41,232 nucleotides of DNA from Acinetobacter bouvetii. GTDB lineage: Bacteria; Pseudomonadota; Gammaproteobacteria; Pseudomonadales; Moraxellaceae. The notes beneath the pieces are model-generated. The model searched no databases, was not told the DNA's origin, and saw nothing but the letters and a program-made list of their open reading frames with translations. The position numbers and the translations under genes were made by a program. Of the stretch, positions 34,103 to 41,232 are shown in pieces (the stretch's first letter is position 1; each line of letters opens with the position of its first letter). Location of the stretch: the NCBI RefSeq assembly GCF_902753875.1, contig NZ_CADDTS010000030.1, forward strand, positions 1 to 41,232. The letters are read 5' to 3'.

Positions 34103-35166
34103 GCTTTAGGCCCTCCATGTGCTGCCCATTCACGGCGTAGCGGATAAGTTTTACGTAAATAATCAAAGGCTTTTTGATCAACCTTGCCGTCTTTTAAGCA
34201 GCCGCGTAAAGTGGCATCATCACGACCGATATCGTAGATTTGAGTCAAATATTGCTTTAACACTGCCTTTAAATCACGATCTTTAAAATAAGCTTCACAG
34301 ACCGGCAATTGCGTTTCAAATTGCTTTTCCGCTGGGTAATGAAAAGTGCGGCAGAAAGCATCGTAAATCATTTGCGTACCGCGAGCTTTGCCTTCAAGAC
34401 TATAACCGGCAATATGGGGTGTGACCAAAGTGATTAAATTCAATAGTTGTTCTGAAATTTCAGGTTCATGCTCAAACACATCTAACACCACCAGACGATG
34501 GTTCTGTTGAATATCGGCAATCAGTGCGGCTTCCTCAACTACCGGGCCACGTGCCGAATTAATTAAAATCACTTCAGGCTTCATCTGTGCCAAAGCTTCA
34601 GCATTGATGAGATGATAAGTTGGATGATTGCCTGTTTGGGTTAAGGGTACATGAGTCGAAATCGCATCGGCTGTTTTTAATAATTCTTCCAATTCCACCT
34701 GCTGCACATGCTCACGCTGTACAAAAGGATCATAGCCAATCACGTTCCAGCCCAGCAGTTTGGCCATGGTCGCCAGACGCGAACCAACATTGCCCAGACC
34801 CACAATGCCTAAAGTGAAGCTGTCATTGGCATCAATCAGTTCAGGTTTCAGGTGCAGTAAAGCGGTAATCACATATTCCGCTACCGCTTGCGCATTGCAG
34901 CCCGCCGCATTCGACCAGGCGATGTCGCGTTGTTCTAAGGCCGGAATATCCAGATGGTCTGTGCCAATGGTGGCACTGCCGACAAATTTTAATTTTGTCT
35001 CCTGAACCAGTTCGGCATTAACTTTGGTCACAGAACGTACCAGTAACGCGTCTGCATCTTTCACATCCGCATGGGTTAAAGTTCGCCCTGCAGCCTGCTG
35101 AATTTCTGCAAAATCTGCAAAGAAATATTCAGTAAATGCCAGATTTTCATCTGCGACAATTTTCAT
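34099..35166 (-). CDS. pdxB: Erythronate-4-phosphate dehydrogenase
   Basis: PdxB oxidises 4-phosphoerythronate in pyridoxal phosphate synthesis. The 355-residue protein has the D-2-hydroxyacid dehydrogenase fold: MKIVADENLAF at the N-terminus, FVGSATIGTDHLD, the Rossmann loop LGIVGLGNVGSRLA, NSARGPVVEE with the catalytic Arg, DVFEHEPE with the Glu and TPHIAGYSLEGKARGT with the His, and a PdxB-type C-terminal dimerisation part. The frame opens at 35214, but ATG 35166 gives the standard start. First gene of pdxB-epmA. Confidence 0.96.
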   Translation of the reverse strand: MKIVADENLAFTEYFFADFAEIQQAAGRTLTHADVKDADALLVRSVTKVNAELVQETKLKFVGSATIGTDHLDIPALEQRDIAWSNAAGCNAQAVAEYVITALLHLKPELIDANDSFTLGIVGLGNVGSRLATMAKLLGWNVIGYDPFVQREHVQQVELEELLKTADAISTHVPLTQTGNHPTYHLINAEALAQMKPEVILINSARGPVVEEAALIADIQQNHRLVVLDVFEHEPEISEQLLNLITLVTPHIAGYSLEGKARGTQMIYDAFCRTFHYPAEKQFETQLPVCEAYFKDRDLKAVLKQYLTQIYDIGRDDATLRGCLKDGKVDQKAFDYLRKTYPLRREWAAHGGPKA

Positions 35167-35261
35167 AGCGCGTTCCAATGACTTGAAGACCGCTATGATA
35201 ACGCCTGTAGCCAAATCTGACTATGTAACAGAACAAGGTTGACCAATAAATCAACTTAATA

Positions 35262-35294
35262 AAAAAGACCGAATTTACCCAAAATCCGGTCAAA
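35262..35294 (-). terminator. Intrinsic terminator after the CoA-transferase gene
   Basis: On the minus strand GACCG and CGGTC pair around an AT-rich internal part and are followed by T6, 35 bases after the stop at 35326. Confidence 0.8.
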
Positions 35295-35325
35295 ACAGGA
35301 GCGTTTCAAACTTTTATCAGGTGGA

Positions 35326-36555
35326 TTAGGCCACCTCGCCATCAATAATGCCTTGAGCTTTTAACAGCTGTAATTCATCCGCTGATTTAAACTGCGACAG
35401 GATGTACTGGGTATGTTCCCCCAGTTGTGGCGGTGCATGCCGATATTCCACCGGGGTATCTGACAGTTTGATGGGCGAGGCAATCACCTTAAAGTTGTCA
35501 TTCAGCCGATGCGGAATATTCACCACCATCTGACGATGCTGAATTTGCGGCTCAGCCAGCGCATCTTCCACCGAATTAATCACGCCCACAGGCACTTTCA
35601 CCGCGTGAATAGCATCGACCCAATCTTTGGCATTTTTTGAAAGAAAATATTCGGACAATACAGGAATCAGCTCATCCCGATGTTTCACCCGATCCTGATT
35701 GCGTTGGAATTTGGCATCCTCTAGCAGTTCAGGCAGACCGATGGCAATACACAAATCCTTAAACTGCTTGTCATTGCCACAGGCGATAATAAATTCCTTG
35801 TCTTTAGCTTTAAAGGTTTGATAAGGCACAATATTCGGGTGCTTATTGCCCATGCGTTTGGGCGCTTTGCCGGAAGTCAGATAATTCATGCCCTGATTGG
35901 CCAAGGCTGCGACCTGTACATCCAGCAAGGACATGTCTATATATTGTCCGCGGCCGGTATGTTGTCGCGCCAGCAATGCCGCCTGAATGGCAATGGTGGA
36001 ATACAGTCCCGTTTGAATATCCACCACAGCCACACCGACTTTTTGTGCACCGCCGCCCGGCACATCGTCCGGCTCACCGGTAATGCTCATCAGACCCGAC
36101 ATGCCTTGAATAATAAAGTCATAGCCAGGTTCTTCCGCTCTTGGGCCATCCTGACCAAAGCCGGTTACAGAGCAATAAACCAGATTGGGATTAAGTACGC
36201 TCAGCGAGGCATAATCCAGTCCATATTTGGCCAATGAACCCGCCTTGTAGTTTTCAATCACCACATCGGCAGTTTTGGCAATTTCGTAAATCAGCGCTTG
36301 CCCTTCAGTACTGGCAATATCAATCGCCACTGAATATTTGTTACGGTTGGCGCATTGAAAATAGCCAGATTCACGCGTGGCATTGCCCTGCTGATCAAGC
36401 ATCCATGGCGGCCCCCACATGCGGGTATCATCTCCCAGCTGTGGACGTTCAATTTTAATCACTTCTGCGCCCAGATCTGCCAGAATCTGCCCGCACCACG
36501 GGCCAGCCAATACACGGCTTAAATCTAGTACCCGAATTCCCTGTAATGCACCCAT
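35326..36555 (-). CDS. gcdG: CaiB/BaiF CoA-transferase, probable succinyl-CoA:glutarate CoA-transferase
   Basis: A family III CoA-transferase (409 residues). The motif GIRVLDLSRVLAGPWCGQILADLGAEVIKIERP is the family N-terminus; the catalytic Asp is in QGYDF-type GYDFIIQGMSGLMSITG; NRNKYSVAID and GSLAKYGLDY are also typical. Next to gcdH and a divergent LysR gene, it most likely activates glutarate to glutaryl-CoA using succinyl-CoA, as GcdG does in Pseudomonas. The specific substrate is inferred from context. The frame opens at 36597; ATG 36555 is chosen because AAGGAG is 7 bases upstream. It lies after the MFS gene on the same strand, 57 bases on, so they are probably one unit. Confidence 0.88.
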   Translation of the reverse strand: MGALQGIRVLDLSRVLAGPWCGQILADLGAEVIKIERPQLGDDTRMWGPPWMLDQQGNATRESGYFQCANRNKYSVAIDIASTEGQALIYEIAKTADVVIENYKAGSLAKYGLDYASLSVLNPNLVYCSVTGFGQDGPRAEEPGYDFIIQGMSGLMSITGEPDDVPGGGAQKVGVAVVDIQTGLYSTIAIQAALLARQHTGRGQYIDMSLLDVQVAALANQGMNYLTSGKAPKRMGNKHPNIVPYQTFKAKDKEFIIACGNDKQFKDLCIAIGLPELLEDAKFQRNQDRVKHRDELIPVLSEYFLSKNAKDWVDAIHAVKVPVGVINSVEDALAEPQIQHRQMVVNIPHRLNDNFKVIASPIKLSDTPVEYRHAPPQLGEHTQYILSQFKSADELQLLKAQGIIDGEVA

Positions 36556-36612
36556 TTTTGAACTCCTTGTTTGCCATGAGATCTTGTGTATCGTCATGGC
36601 AGTTTTATCTTT

Positions 36613-38043
36613 TTATTTCGCAGTTGCAGTTTTTGAACCTGAAGCTTTGACTGAGTCTTCTGTATGAATAGCCAAATGTTCTAACTTTTCCTTTACCTGC
36701 TCTTCAGTCGAAATAGTTGCCTGCTGCGGATCATACTGACGCTCACGGATGAATAAACCTGGAATCACCCCGGCAATAAAGTACGCTGTACCCATCACAA
36801 TAAAGGCCATGGTGAATGAACCACCTGCCGCAATAATCCCGATGGTCGCAGGTGCAATTGCTGCACCTAAACGGCCCATGTTATATGCACCGCCAATGGC
36901 TGTACCCCTCACATCGGTAGAGAAACTTTCCGCCATATAGGTCGCATTCACGCCATAAGGAATACCGTATAAGAAACCAAAGGTAATCAACAGATAGGCA
37001 ATATTGGCCGGTGTGTTGTAGAAAATGATGATAGGCAGGAACGCAGCAGTTGCAACCGTACCAAAGACAAAAGTCACCCGACGTCCGAACTTGTCAGCCG
37101 CATAGCCAGCCAGGATCTTGCCTAAAATCATCGCAGTATAAGCGCCGACCATATAACCGGTCATGGCTTTAAAATTCATGTCCAGTTCGGTTTCCAGATA
37201 GGTCGGCATCCAGTTGTTGACACCGTAATAGCCGAACTGCAGGAAAGCGGCGGTAGACATCCAGAGCAGGAACATTTTGCGGTGATTGCTGTGCCCGAAA
37301 ATACGTTTGTAAATACTTTCTGAGGGTGCTTGTGCTGTTGCCGTTGCCGCTTGAGGTGCTGCATCTAGCTTCAGTTCACGGCGTTTCATCTGTGCAATTT
37401 TGGCTTCCTGCCAAGATGCAGGCTCTGGAACAAAACGCATGAAAATCAAAGCAAAAGCTGCTGGAACAATGGTGACATAAAACAGCATGCGCCAGCCGTG
37501 GTCTGGAATAATTGCACCGGCCATCAAGGTCGCCACAATATAGCCCACGGTTTGGCCTGTTTGCAGGGTGCCCAGCACGGTGGTGCGGTATTTGGTCGGT
37601 ACATATTCGGCCATTAAGGTATTACACGCCATATACAGCGAACCCAGGCCAAACGCCCCGATAAAACGTAAAATCATGAACTGTTCATAACTTTGAGTAA
37701 AACCCAGAATACAGGTCATAATCGAGAAGAACACCACTGACCAGGCAATGGTTTTAACCCGCCCAAACTTGTCACAGGCCCAGCCGCCGGTAATGCCACC
37801 CAAAGCCATACCCGCAAGTGAGGAACTACCTAACATACCCGCCTGAAAAGAAGACAGACCAAACTCAGCTTTAAGACTGGTCAAGCTAAATGACAGCAGC
37901 ATAATGTCAACGCCATCAATCACCAGCGATACAAAGGCAAAGATAAATGCCAGTTTCCATGTATTGCCATTAATGCGGTGCATGGTGCCTACATTCGACG
38001 GTAGATTGAGCGCACCTGCTCCGTTTTGTATTTCGTTTTTCAT
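36613..38043 (-). CDS. MFS transporter, aromatic/organic acid:H+ symporter type
   Basis: A 476-residue major facilitator with twelve helices. The first helix carries the acid-symporter DGxD motif (VIDGVDIMLLSF), and the loop signatures are present: GGITGGWACDKFGRVK after helix 2 and AGYAADKFGRR in the second half. A long cytoplasmic loop rich in Ala and Gln splits the halves. The protein resembles the AAHS group (4-hydroxybenzoate, niacin and similar acids). In this cluster it probably imports glutarate or a related dicarboxylate; substrate is inference. Start ATG 38043 follows AAGGA. It lies between gcdH and the CoA-transferase gene on the same strand. Confidence 0.88.
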   Translation of the reverse strand: MKNEIQNGAGALNLPSNVGTMHRINGNTWKLAFIFAFVSLVIDGVDIMLLSFSLTSLKAEFGLSSFQAGMLGSSSLAGMALGGITGGWACDKFGRVKTIAWSVVFFSIMTCILGFTQSYEQFMILRFIGAFGLGSLYMACNTLMAEYVPTKYRTTVLGTLQTGQTVGYIVATLMAGAIIPDHGWRMLFYVTIVPAAFALIFMRFVPEPASWQEAKIAQMKRRELKLDAAPQAATATAQAPSESIYKRIFGHSNHRKMFLLWMSTAAFLQFGYYGVNNWMPTYLETELDMNFKAMTGYMVGAYTAMILGKILAGYAADKFGRRVTFVFGTVATAAFLPIIIFYNTPANIAYLLITFGFLYGIPYGVNATYMAESFSTDVRGTAIGGAYNMGRLGAAIAPATIGIIAAGGSFTMAFIVMGTAYFIAGVIPGLFIRERQYDPQQATISTEEQVKEKLEHLAIHTEDSVKASGSKTATAK

Positions 38044-38241
38044 ATTCCTTGTTCCTCATTTTCCCAAATGAGTCATCGGCAGTCCTATGTCTCTACATTT
38101 GCCTTAAACGGTTCTTTATTGTTTTTATCAGTACATCTTTTGAACTTAAGCTTGCAAATACAGAGCTTTACAAGAATGTTTCACGATGAATCCTTTATTG
38201 ATATCAGTAAGTTTTTGATTTTTTGAGACAAAACATCTCCA

Positions 38242-38275
38242 GGATGTTCACGAATGAACATCCCCCATTTTTTTA
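38242..38275. terminator. Hairpin between gcdH and the MFS gene, possible terminator or processing site
   Basis: GGATGTTC-ACGAAT-GAACATCC (38242-38263), a perfect 8-bp stem. On the plus strand it is followed by CCCA-T7; on the minus strand, where gcdH is transcribed, no T-run follows. Its role in the gcdH transcript is therefore uncertain; it may protect the gcdH 3' end or lower expression of the downstream transporter. Confidence 0.5.
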
Positions 38276-38282
38276 AAATGAC

Positions 38283-39503
38283 TTAATTACAAAATGCCGC
38301 GATACCAGTTTGAGCACGCCCCAAAATCAGGGCATGTACATCATGGGTACCTTCATAGGTATTGACTACTTCCAGATTGACCAGATGACGCGCCACGCCA
38401 AATTCATCGCTGATGCCGTTGCCGCCCATCATGTCACGTGCTACACGAGCGATATCCAGTGCCTTGCCACAGTTATTGCGCTTGATGAGTGATGTACCTT
38501 CAACCGCCGCAATGCCTTCATCTTTCATGCGACCAAAACGTAGCACCGCCTGTAAACCCAGAGCAATTTCAGTTTGCATATCTGCCAGTTTCTTTTGAAT
38601 CAGCTGATTCGCCGCCAGTGGACGGCCGAACTGCTTACGGTCCATGGTGTATTGATGTGCGGTATGCCAGCAGAATTCCGCAGCGCCCATCGCGCCCCAG
38701 GCAATTCCGTAGCGTGCGCTGTTCAGGCAGGTAAATGGCCCTTTTAAGCCGCGTACTTCAGGAAAGGCATTTTCTTCAGGAACAAAAACATTGTCCATGA
38801 CGATTTCACCGGTAATCGAAGCGCGCAGGCCTACTTTGCCGTGAATGGCCGGTGCAGATAGTCCTTCCCAGCCTTTTTCTAAGATAAAGCCGCGAATGTC
38901 ACCGACATTACCCTCAGCAGATACTTCTTTGGCCCAGACCACAAAAACATCCGCGATTGGGCTGTTGGTAATCCACATTTTCGCGCCGGTTAAGCGGTAA
39001 CCGCCGTCCACTTTTTTGGCACGGGTAATCATGCTACCCGGGTCAGAACCGTGATCCGGCTCGGTTAAACCAAAACAGCCAATGTATTCGCCTGTTGCCA
39101 GCTTTGGTAAATATTTCTGTTTTTGCTCTTCTGAACCAAATTCATTGATTGGCACCATCACCAGTGAGCTTTGTACGCTAGCCATAGAACGGTAGCCTGA
39201 ATCGACATATTCAATTTCACGCGCCACCAGACCATAGCTGACATAGTTTAAGCCTGCGCCACCGTATTGCTCTGGAATAGTTGGGCCAAGCAAGCCAAGC
39301 TCACCCATTTCACGGAAAATGGCCGGATCGGTTTTTTCATGGCGGAACTGTTCCAGTACGCGCGGCTGCAATCGATCTTGACAGTAAGCATGCGCCGTAT
39401 CGCGAATCATGCGTTCTTCTTCTGTCAGCTGCTGTTCCAGTAAAAATGGATCCTGCCAGTTGAATTGAACTTTTGCTTTTTTTACATTCACCATTTGATT
39501 CAT
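38283..39503 (-). CDS. gcdH: Glutaryl-CoA dehydrogenase
   Basis: GcdH oxidises and decarboxylates glutaryl-CoA to crotonyl-CoA with FAD, passing electrons to ETF. The 406-residue acyl-CoA dehydrogenase shows [32 protein letters not shown], the [19 protein letters not shown] region, [15 protein letters not shown] and the catalytic Glu in [20 protein letters not shown], which is the specific glutaryl-CoA dehydrogenase ending. Start ATG 39503 follows AGAGG by five bases. Divergent from the LysR regulator, and upstream of the MFS and CoA-transferase genes. EtfAB at 5336-7038 is the likely electron acceptor. Confidence 0.97.
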   Translation of the reverse strand: MNQMVNVKKAKVQFNWQDPFLLEQQLTEEERMIRDTAHAYCQDRLQPRVLEQFRHEKTDPAIFREMGELGLLGPTIPEQYGGAGLNYVSYGLVAREIEYVDSGYRSMASVQSSLVMVPINEFGSEEQKQKYLPKLATGEYIGCFGLTEPDHGSDPGSMITRAKKVDGGYRLTGAKMWITNSPIADVFVVWAKEVSAEGNVGDIRGFILEKGWEGLSAPAIHGKVGLRASITGEIVMDNVFVPEENAFPEVRGLKGPFTCLNSARYGIAWGAMGAAEFCWHTAHQYTMDRKQFGRPLAANQLIQKKLADMQTEIALGLQAVLRFGRMKDEGIAAVEGTSLIKRNNCGKALDIARVARDMMGGNGISDEFGVARHLVNLEVVNTYEGTHDVHALILGRAQTGIAAFCN

Positions 39504-39750
39504 AGCTTCCTCTGCTTAAGATCAGTTTTCGTTGTTTGATTCGATGCTATGTTTGATCGCTAAATCTTTCAAACGATAAATTTGCATGCAGATATTCCAT
39601 TTCCACATAACTAAACCCTTTATGATTATTTTGTTATGCTCATACGGCTATACCAATGCGTACATCAAGTCACTTTCCAGACTAAAGTCGAATAGGCTCT
39701 GGTTTGAATTATGTCATTTTGAAATATCTTCCAGATAAAAGGACTTATCT
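39504..39750. promoter_or_regulatory. Divergent control region of gcdH and its LysR regulator
   Basis: A 247-bp AT-rich spacer. An inverted repeat TATG-CT-CATA lies near 39634-39645 and several T-N11-A-type matches occur around it, as expected for LysR sites. The exact operator and start sites cannot be set by eye. Confidence 0.45.
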
Positions 39751-40707
39751 ATGCGTCGAAGTATTCCCTCATTACAGAGCCTGCTGTGCTTTGAATCGGC
39801 CGCAAAACATGCCAGTTATACCCATGCCTCTCAAGAGCTGTTTATCACTCAAAGTGCAGTTTCTCGGCAAATCCAGCAACTGGAAGAATTTCTAGGGGTC
39901 AGTTTATTTACCCGTACCCGTCATGGGGTTGAGCTCACGCATGCCGGGCAGCAATATTACAAAACCATCAAGCCTTATTTAAGCGGCCTTGAGCAAAGTA
40001 CACTGGATGTTATGTCGCATAAAGGTTTGGGCGGCACCTTAAAATTAGGCGTGGTTCCGACCTTTGCCACCCGGTGGCTTTTACCTAAATTGCACCGGTT
40101 TAACACGCTGCATCCGGAAATTACCGTGCATCTGGAAACCAGTACCAAACCGTTTTTATTTAATGACAATATTTTTGATGCAGCCATTTATGCCGGTACA
40201 CCGCAGCAGATTGAGCACTGGCCCGGCACGCAAACCCATTATTTAATGCATGAAGATGTCGTCCCAGTGTGTTCACCTGCCCTGATTGGTAAATATTTTC
40301 CTGCTGCCAAAATGGTGAATGAGATCAGTTTTGACCTAGATGCAGAGCAACTGGTACAGCTGCCTTTACTACAGCAAACCACCCGCCCCAGTATTTGGGA
40401 AGAGTGGTTTGCCCATCATCAGATCAAGCATACCAATCCCTTTGAAGGACAACGGCATGAACTGTTTTCCATGCTGGCGGTGGCGGCCAATCACGGCATG
40501 GGCATGGCGCTGATTCCTCAAATGCTGATCGAACAGGAATTACAGGAAAAAAAATTGGTGATCGCCTCTACTAAAAAACTAGAAGGTCGGCGTGCCTATT
40601 ATCTGGTGCATTCCAGTCAGGAGAGTTCGCCTTTAATTCAGAAATTTGTTGACTGGATGCAACAGGAATTAGAGAGTTCAGTGAGTAGAAATGGCGTAGA
40701 TATATAA
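39751..40707 (+). CDS. gcdR: LysR-family regulator of glutarate catabolism (GcvA/GcdR-like)
   Basis: A 318-residue LysR regulator. The winged helix-turn-helix (about residues 5-65) reads LLCFESAAKHASYTHASQELFITQSAVSRQIQQLEEFLGVSLFTRTRHGVELTHAG. The effector domain starts near 95 with LKLGVVPTFATRWLLPKL, the pattern of the GcvA/AmpR branch. It is divergent from gcdH, the usual layout of GcdR in glutarate clusters, so it probably activates gcdH and the downstream genes in response to glutarate or glutaryl-CoA (inference). ATG 39751 follows AAAAGGA within about 10 bases. Confidence 0.88.
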   Translation: MRRSIPSLQSLLCFESAAKHASYTHASQELFITQSAVSRQIQQLEEFLGVSLFTRTRHGVELTHAGQQYYKTIKPYLSGLEQSTLDVMSHKGLGGTLKLGVVPTFATRWLLPKLHRFNTLHPEITVHLETSTKPFLFNDNIFDAAIYAGTPQQIEHWPGTQTHYLMHEDVVPVCSPALIGKYFPAAKMVNEISFDLDAEQLVQLPLLQQTTRPSIWEEWFAHHQIKHTNPFEGQRHELFSMLAVAANHGMGMALIPQMLIEQELQEKKLVIASTKKLEGRRAYYLVHSSQESSPLIQKFVDWMQQELESSVSRNGVDI

Positions 40708-40712
40708 AGTGA

Positions 40713-40895
40713 TACTTAAATTATAAGGTACTAAAAGAATTTCAAAAACATTTAGCTAAAGTCAAAACCATTAGAAAGAATAAAGCGACTCCTATTCGAT
40801 TAGTAACCGCTTTTCCACCTATTTTGTCTTATGATGAATGAGAAGCTATTGCTAAACCATATCAAAAACAGTTAGTTGAGTATACTAAGAATTAA
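40713..40895 (+). pseudogene. Decayed remnant of an unidentified gene
   Basis: A plus-strand frame runs from 40713 without a start codon (YLNYKVLKEFQKHLAKVKTI..., then TPIRLVTAFPPILSYDE), is interrupted by TGA at 40839-40841, and continues in the same frame as EAIAKPYQKQLVEYTKN to TAA 40893-40895. Amino-acid content on both sides of the stop is coding-like, which suggests a single nonsense change in a gene already cut at its 5' end. The family is not recognised. It starts just after the LysR gene, where core synteny ends. Confidence 0.5.
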
Positions 40896-41047
40896 AATGG
40901 TAGATCACTATCATCAGTTGACAACAACGCGCTTAAAAAATCTTTTTCAGGTTTTTCCTCTTCTTTTACTTGTTTCTCAATATTAACTTTATCAACATTG
41001 CTAAAAAATTTAGGAAATTTCTTTAAATCTATTGCGTGATATCCCAT
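40892..41047 (-). CDS. Truncated gene with SSB-like acidic C-terminal tail
   Basis: A 51-residue frame starting at ATG 41047 (MGYHAIDLKKFPKFFSN) and ending ...FLSALLSTDDSDLPF. The last residues resemble the acidic tip of single-stranded DNA-binding proteins (DDDIPF type), which binds replication and repair proteins; a Lys/Glu-rich linker precedes it. No OB-fold is present. The same frame continues upstream without a stop into the end of the IS982-like element, so the 5' part of a longer gene has probably been lost to the insertion. No good ribosome-binding site is visible at 41047. Whether the remainder is expressed is unknown. It could be the tail of a plasmid or phage DNA-binding protein. 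Confidence 0.45.
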   Translation of the reverse strand: MGYHAIDLKKFPKFFSNVDKVNIEKQVKEEEKPEKDFLSALLSTDDSDLPF

Positions 41048-41068
41048 TAATATTTCAAATTTTTTAAA

Positions 41069-41140
41069 TAACCCGAATCCTGCTTAAGCTAATGATTTCA
41101 TAATTAACCCGAATCCTGCTTAAGCTAATGATTTCATAAT
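41069..41140. repeat. Tandem 36-bp direct repeat at the IS982-like end
   Basis: Two perfect copies of a 36-bp unit (41069-41104 and 41105-41140) begin TAACCCGAATCCTGCTTAAG. Only the right one joins the transposase frame. The unit is 12 codons long, so the transposase stop codon is duplicated in frame. ACCC at the outer end is typical of IS982-family terminal repeats. Confidence 0.9.
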
Positions 41141-41232
41141 TTGAATTGTTGGCTTATTTCGATGGGTTAATTGGTATGCACATAAAGAAGCATAAATTCC
41201 ACTTAGAAATCCATGAATACTACGAGCTTTAC
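41106..41232 (-). mobile_element. End of an IS982-like insertion sequence (cut by window end)
   Basis: From 41106 outward the sequence starts AACCCGAATCC, then the reverse-strand C-terminus of a transposase. Family assignment rests on the ACCC-type terminus and the transposase tail that runs almost to the tip of the element; it is moderately sure. Only 127 bp are in the window. Confidence 0.65.
41120..41232 (-). CDS. IS982-like transposase, C-terminal 36 residues
   Basis: The frame enters at the right edge and reads KARSIHGFLSGIYASLCAYQ...IQIMKSLA, stopping at TAA (41122-41120) inside the terminal repeat. The ARSxxGFLS...A..L.AY pattern fits the C-terminus of IS982-type transposases; catalytic residues are outside the window. 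Confidence 0.6.
   Translation of the reverse strand, partial: KARSIHGFLSGIYASLCAYQLTHRNKPTIQIMKSLA

Noticed and set aside
41069..41140. CRISPR-like or satellite array
   Set aside because: Only two units without spacers; better explained as a doubled IS end.

Overview
The window is chromosomal DNA of a gammaproteobacterium, almost certainly an Acinetobacter. The evidence is an AT-rich background, the lptM-lysA-dapF / xerC neighbourhood, GyrA with Ser81/Glu85 numbering and a large C-terminal insert, an Acinetobacter-style Cca, and IS30- and IS982-like insertion sequences. Both ends of the window lie inside insertion sequences, and exactly 127 bp of repeat sits at each end, so the window is probably a whole contig ended by repeats.

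Layout. 1-127: right end of an IS30-family element. 242-1411: orphan HsdR-N-like endonuclease. 1474-4479: gyrA (-). 4480-5335: AT-rich gap with a possible structured RNA. 5336-7038: etfB-etfA (-). 7487-8534: complete IS30-family element with a 3-bp target duplication. 8582-9796: divergent LysE exporter and Lrp regulator. 10071-14190: small exported protein, xerC, and the lptM-lysA-dapF set (-). 14325-15728: cycA (-). 16014-18491: radA and a Tim44-domain membrane protein (+). 18700-21168: a three-gene DUF3649/PepSY/DUF3325 iron-reduction-type operon behind a candidate Fur box. 21266-22777: Sel1-repeat protein and a DUF4424 protein, convergent. 22876-26210: an S-adenosylhomocysteine (SAH) riboswitch followed by ahcY, a REPIN-like repeat, metF and rsmE. 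26382-29243: membrane PAS-PAS-GGDEF-EAL protein. 29389-32985: maeB and cca. 33122-35166: pdxB-epmA (-). 35326-40707: glutarate catabolism cluster (CoA-transferase, MFS transporter, gcdH, divergent LysR regulator). 40708-41232: gene remnants cut by an IS982-like element.

How the genes work together. AhcY and MetF belong to the methionine/SAM cycle, and the SAH riboswitch, whose predicted promoter places the transcript start at its first helix, senses the AhcY substrate. LysA and DapF catalyse the last steps of lysine synthesis, while GcdH with the CoA-transferase degrades glutarate, a lysine breakdown product. EtfAB, encoded in the same window, is the usual electron acceptor of acyl-CoA dehydrogenases such as GcdH. 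EpmA modifies elongation factor P, RsmE modifies 16S rRNA and Cca matures tRNA.

Most of the window is ordinary core genome. The points most worth a second look are: a promoter that appears to be nested inside the maeB terminator so that the cca ribosome-binding site is hidden only in read-through RNA; the SAH riboswitch at +1; the 134-nt folded element upstream of gyrA; the truncated gene with an SSB-like acidic tail beside the IS982-like element; and the lone HsdR-N-type endonuclease beside an IS. I did not find a clearly new multi-gene system. No CRISPR array, rRNA or tRNA was seen.
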